Source of the DNA: Chitinophagaceae bacterium
GTDB taxonomy: Bacteria > Bacteroidota > Bacteroidia > Chitinophagales > Chitinophagaceae
Length of the DNA stretch: 6,231 bases
Direction: 5' to 3'
Assembly: GCA_003509845.1 (NCBI GenBank)
Contig: DOMR01000152.1
Span: 1-6,231 of the forward strand
Numbering within the stretch: position 1 is the first letter of the stretch; the number at the start of each line of letters is the position of its first letter. The position numbers and the translations under genes were made by a program. The notes under the pieces were generated by a model. The model had not been told where the DNA came from. It did not search any database and saw nothing but the letters and a program-made list of their open reading frames with translations. Below are positions 5,392-6,231 of this stretch, piece after piece.

Positions 5392-6231
5392 ATGGAGCAT
5401 ACTAAAGTTAATATCAGACAACTCGAAATCGCTGACATTGAACGATTTATAGGACATTTAGGAGAAAAATCATTTCGCGTAAAACAAATACACGAATGGC
5501 TGTGGCAAAAGCATGCGCATAGCTTTGACGAAATGACCAACCTTAGTAAGGACCTTCGTCAGCAGTTGGAAGCCAATTTTACGCTTCCTGCCCTTACCTT
5601 AAATACGACACAATTAAGTGAAGATGGTACATTAAAAACCAGATTTGAAACTTTTGATCATCATATGATTGAAGGTGTATTAATTCCCACAAGTGAGCGT
5701 AAAACCGCATGCGTTTCCTCTCAAATTGGTTGTAGCTTAAGCTGTAAATTTTGTGCCACTGGATATATGGAACGCAAAAGAAATTTAAGCTATGATGAAA
5801 TTTATGATCAGGTGGTGATGATTAATCAGCAAAGTGAAATACACCATGAAAAATCATTATCGAATATTGTATTTATGGGTATGGGTGAGCCCTTGTTGAA
5901 TTACAAAAATGTTTTAAAAGCAATAGAACGAATTTCAGCAAAGGATGGGTTGGGCATGAGTCAAAGAAGAATCACCGTTTCAACAGCTGGCGTTGCCAAA
6001 GGAATTAAACAATTAGGAGATGATCAAGTACGTTTCAAATTAGCCTTATCCTTGCATGCCGCTAATGATAAAAAACGCAATGAAATTATGCCGATCAATG
6101 AAAGCAATAACATTGAGGCATTAATTCAAGCCCTTAATTATTTTTATAAAAAAACGGGCAGCGAAATTACATTTGAATACATTTTGTTTAAAGACTTTAA
6201 TGACAGTGAAAGAGATGTTGTTGAATTAACA
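5392..6231 (+). CDS. rlmN: 23S rRNA (adenine-C2)-methyltransferase RlmN, 3' end missing
   Basis: The first 280 codons of a radical-SAM methyltransferase; the frame is open to the window edge. RlmN methylates C2 of adenine 2503 in 23S rRNA and adenine 37 of some tRNAs, supporting translational accuracy. The N-terminal accessory domain covers about 1-85 (FRVKQIHEWLWQK, about 28-40). The [4Fe-4S] cluster motif CX3CX2C is CSLSCKFC at 114-121 (C114, C118, C121), followed by ATGYMERKRNL. C107 matches the conserved cysteine seven residues before the cluster (Cys118 in E. coli). GMGEP (163-167) is the SAM-binding motif, and RRITVSTAG (192-200), LALSLHAAND (217-226) and EIMPIN (231-236) are typical of RlmN. 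The second catalytic cysteine (Cys355 in E. coli) would lie beyond the window; about 65-75 residues are missing compared with family members. The ATG at 5392 is the only sensible start given the promoter 4 bases upstream. Cfr resistance enzymes are relatives, but this sequence and context fit RlmN better. Confidence 0.96.
   Translation, partial: MEHTKVNIRQLEIADIERFIGHLGEKSFRVKQIHEWLWQKHAHSFDEMTNLSKDLRQQLEANFTLPALTLNTTQLSEDGTLKTRFETFDHHMIEGVLIPTSERKTACVSSQIGCSLSCKFCATGYMERKRNLSYDEIYDQVVMINQQSEIHHEKSLSNIVFMGMGEPLLNYKNVLKAIERISAKDGLGMSQRRITVSTAGVAKGIKQLGDDQVRFKLALSLHAANDKKRNEIMPINESNNIEALIQALNYFYKKTGSEITFEYILFKDFNDSERDVVELT

Noticed and set aside
5343..5540. Open frame on the minus strand of 65 codons, cysteine-rich at the start and phenylalanine-rich at the end
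   Set aside because: It lies antisense to the well-supported start of rlmN. Its phenylalanine tail is simply the complement of the A-tracts upstream of rlmN.
5392..6231. Possibility that the radical-SAM gene is a Cfr-type antibiotic resistance methyltransferase
   Set aside because: The motifs and chromosomal housekeeping context fit RlmN, and there are no signs of mobile DNA nearby.

Overview
The window looks like a chromosomal segment from a Bacteroidota bacterium, probably of the Chitinophagaceae/Sphingobacteriia type. The evidence is AT-rich DNA, A-rich leaders with no clear Shine-Dalgarno sequence, four exact copies of the Bacteroidota -7 promoter element TAnnTTTG just upstream of genes, and proteins with a strong Bacteroidota flavour. 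It is mostly a housekeeping region. No tRNA, rRNA, CRISPR array, insertion sequence, phage gene or toxin-antitoxin pair was seen.

Layout. On the minus strand, positions 1-128 hold the N-terminal end of nuoA (respiratory complex I subunit A), with its promoter at 148-155. A Rho-independent terminator at 183-202 separates nuoA from a minus-strand block, read right to left: a small two-helix membrane protein (3090-3353), an orphan PstS-like substrate-binding lipoprotein (2154-3056), and a large exported TPR protein (249-2012). All three appear to act at or beyond the cytoplasmic membrane. They are the least understood part of the window and the best candidate for a functional module. My recollection, which cannot be checked here, is that PstS-like and TPR genes of this kind accompany ExbB/ExbD/TonB energy-transduction genes in many Bacteroidota. 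None of those genes is in this window.

Divergent from that block, on the plus strand, is hisS (3434-4801), a complete histidyl-tRNA synthetase. It meets a small exported protein of unknown function (4798-5190, minus) tail to tail, with a 4-bp overlap of the two coding ends and no strong terminator. The 201-bp gap 5191-5391 separates two divergent genes and holds a minus-strand promoter, a 16-bp dyad near its predicted transcription start, an interrupted hairpin, four helically phased A-tracts and a plus-strand promoter. The plus-strand gene from 5392 is rlmN, a radical-SAM RNA methyltransferase, cut off by the window end.

How it works together. hisS and rlmN both serve translation, but the gene between them is antisense, so they are not one operon. 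In both, the -7 promoter element ends only 4-5 bases before the start codon, which predicts leaderless or nearly leaderless mRNAs. No clear new biological system was found. The items most worth following up are the membrane protein/lipoprotein/TPR trio, the leaderless promoters, and the regulatory architecture between 5191 and 5391.
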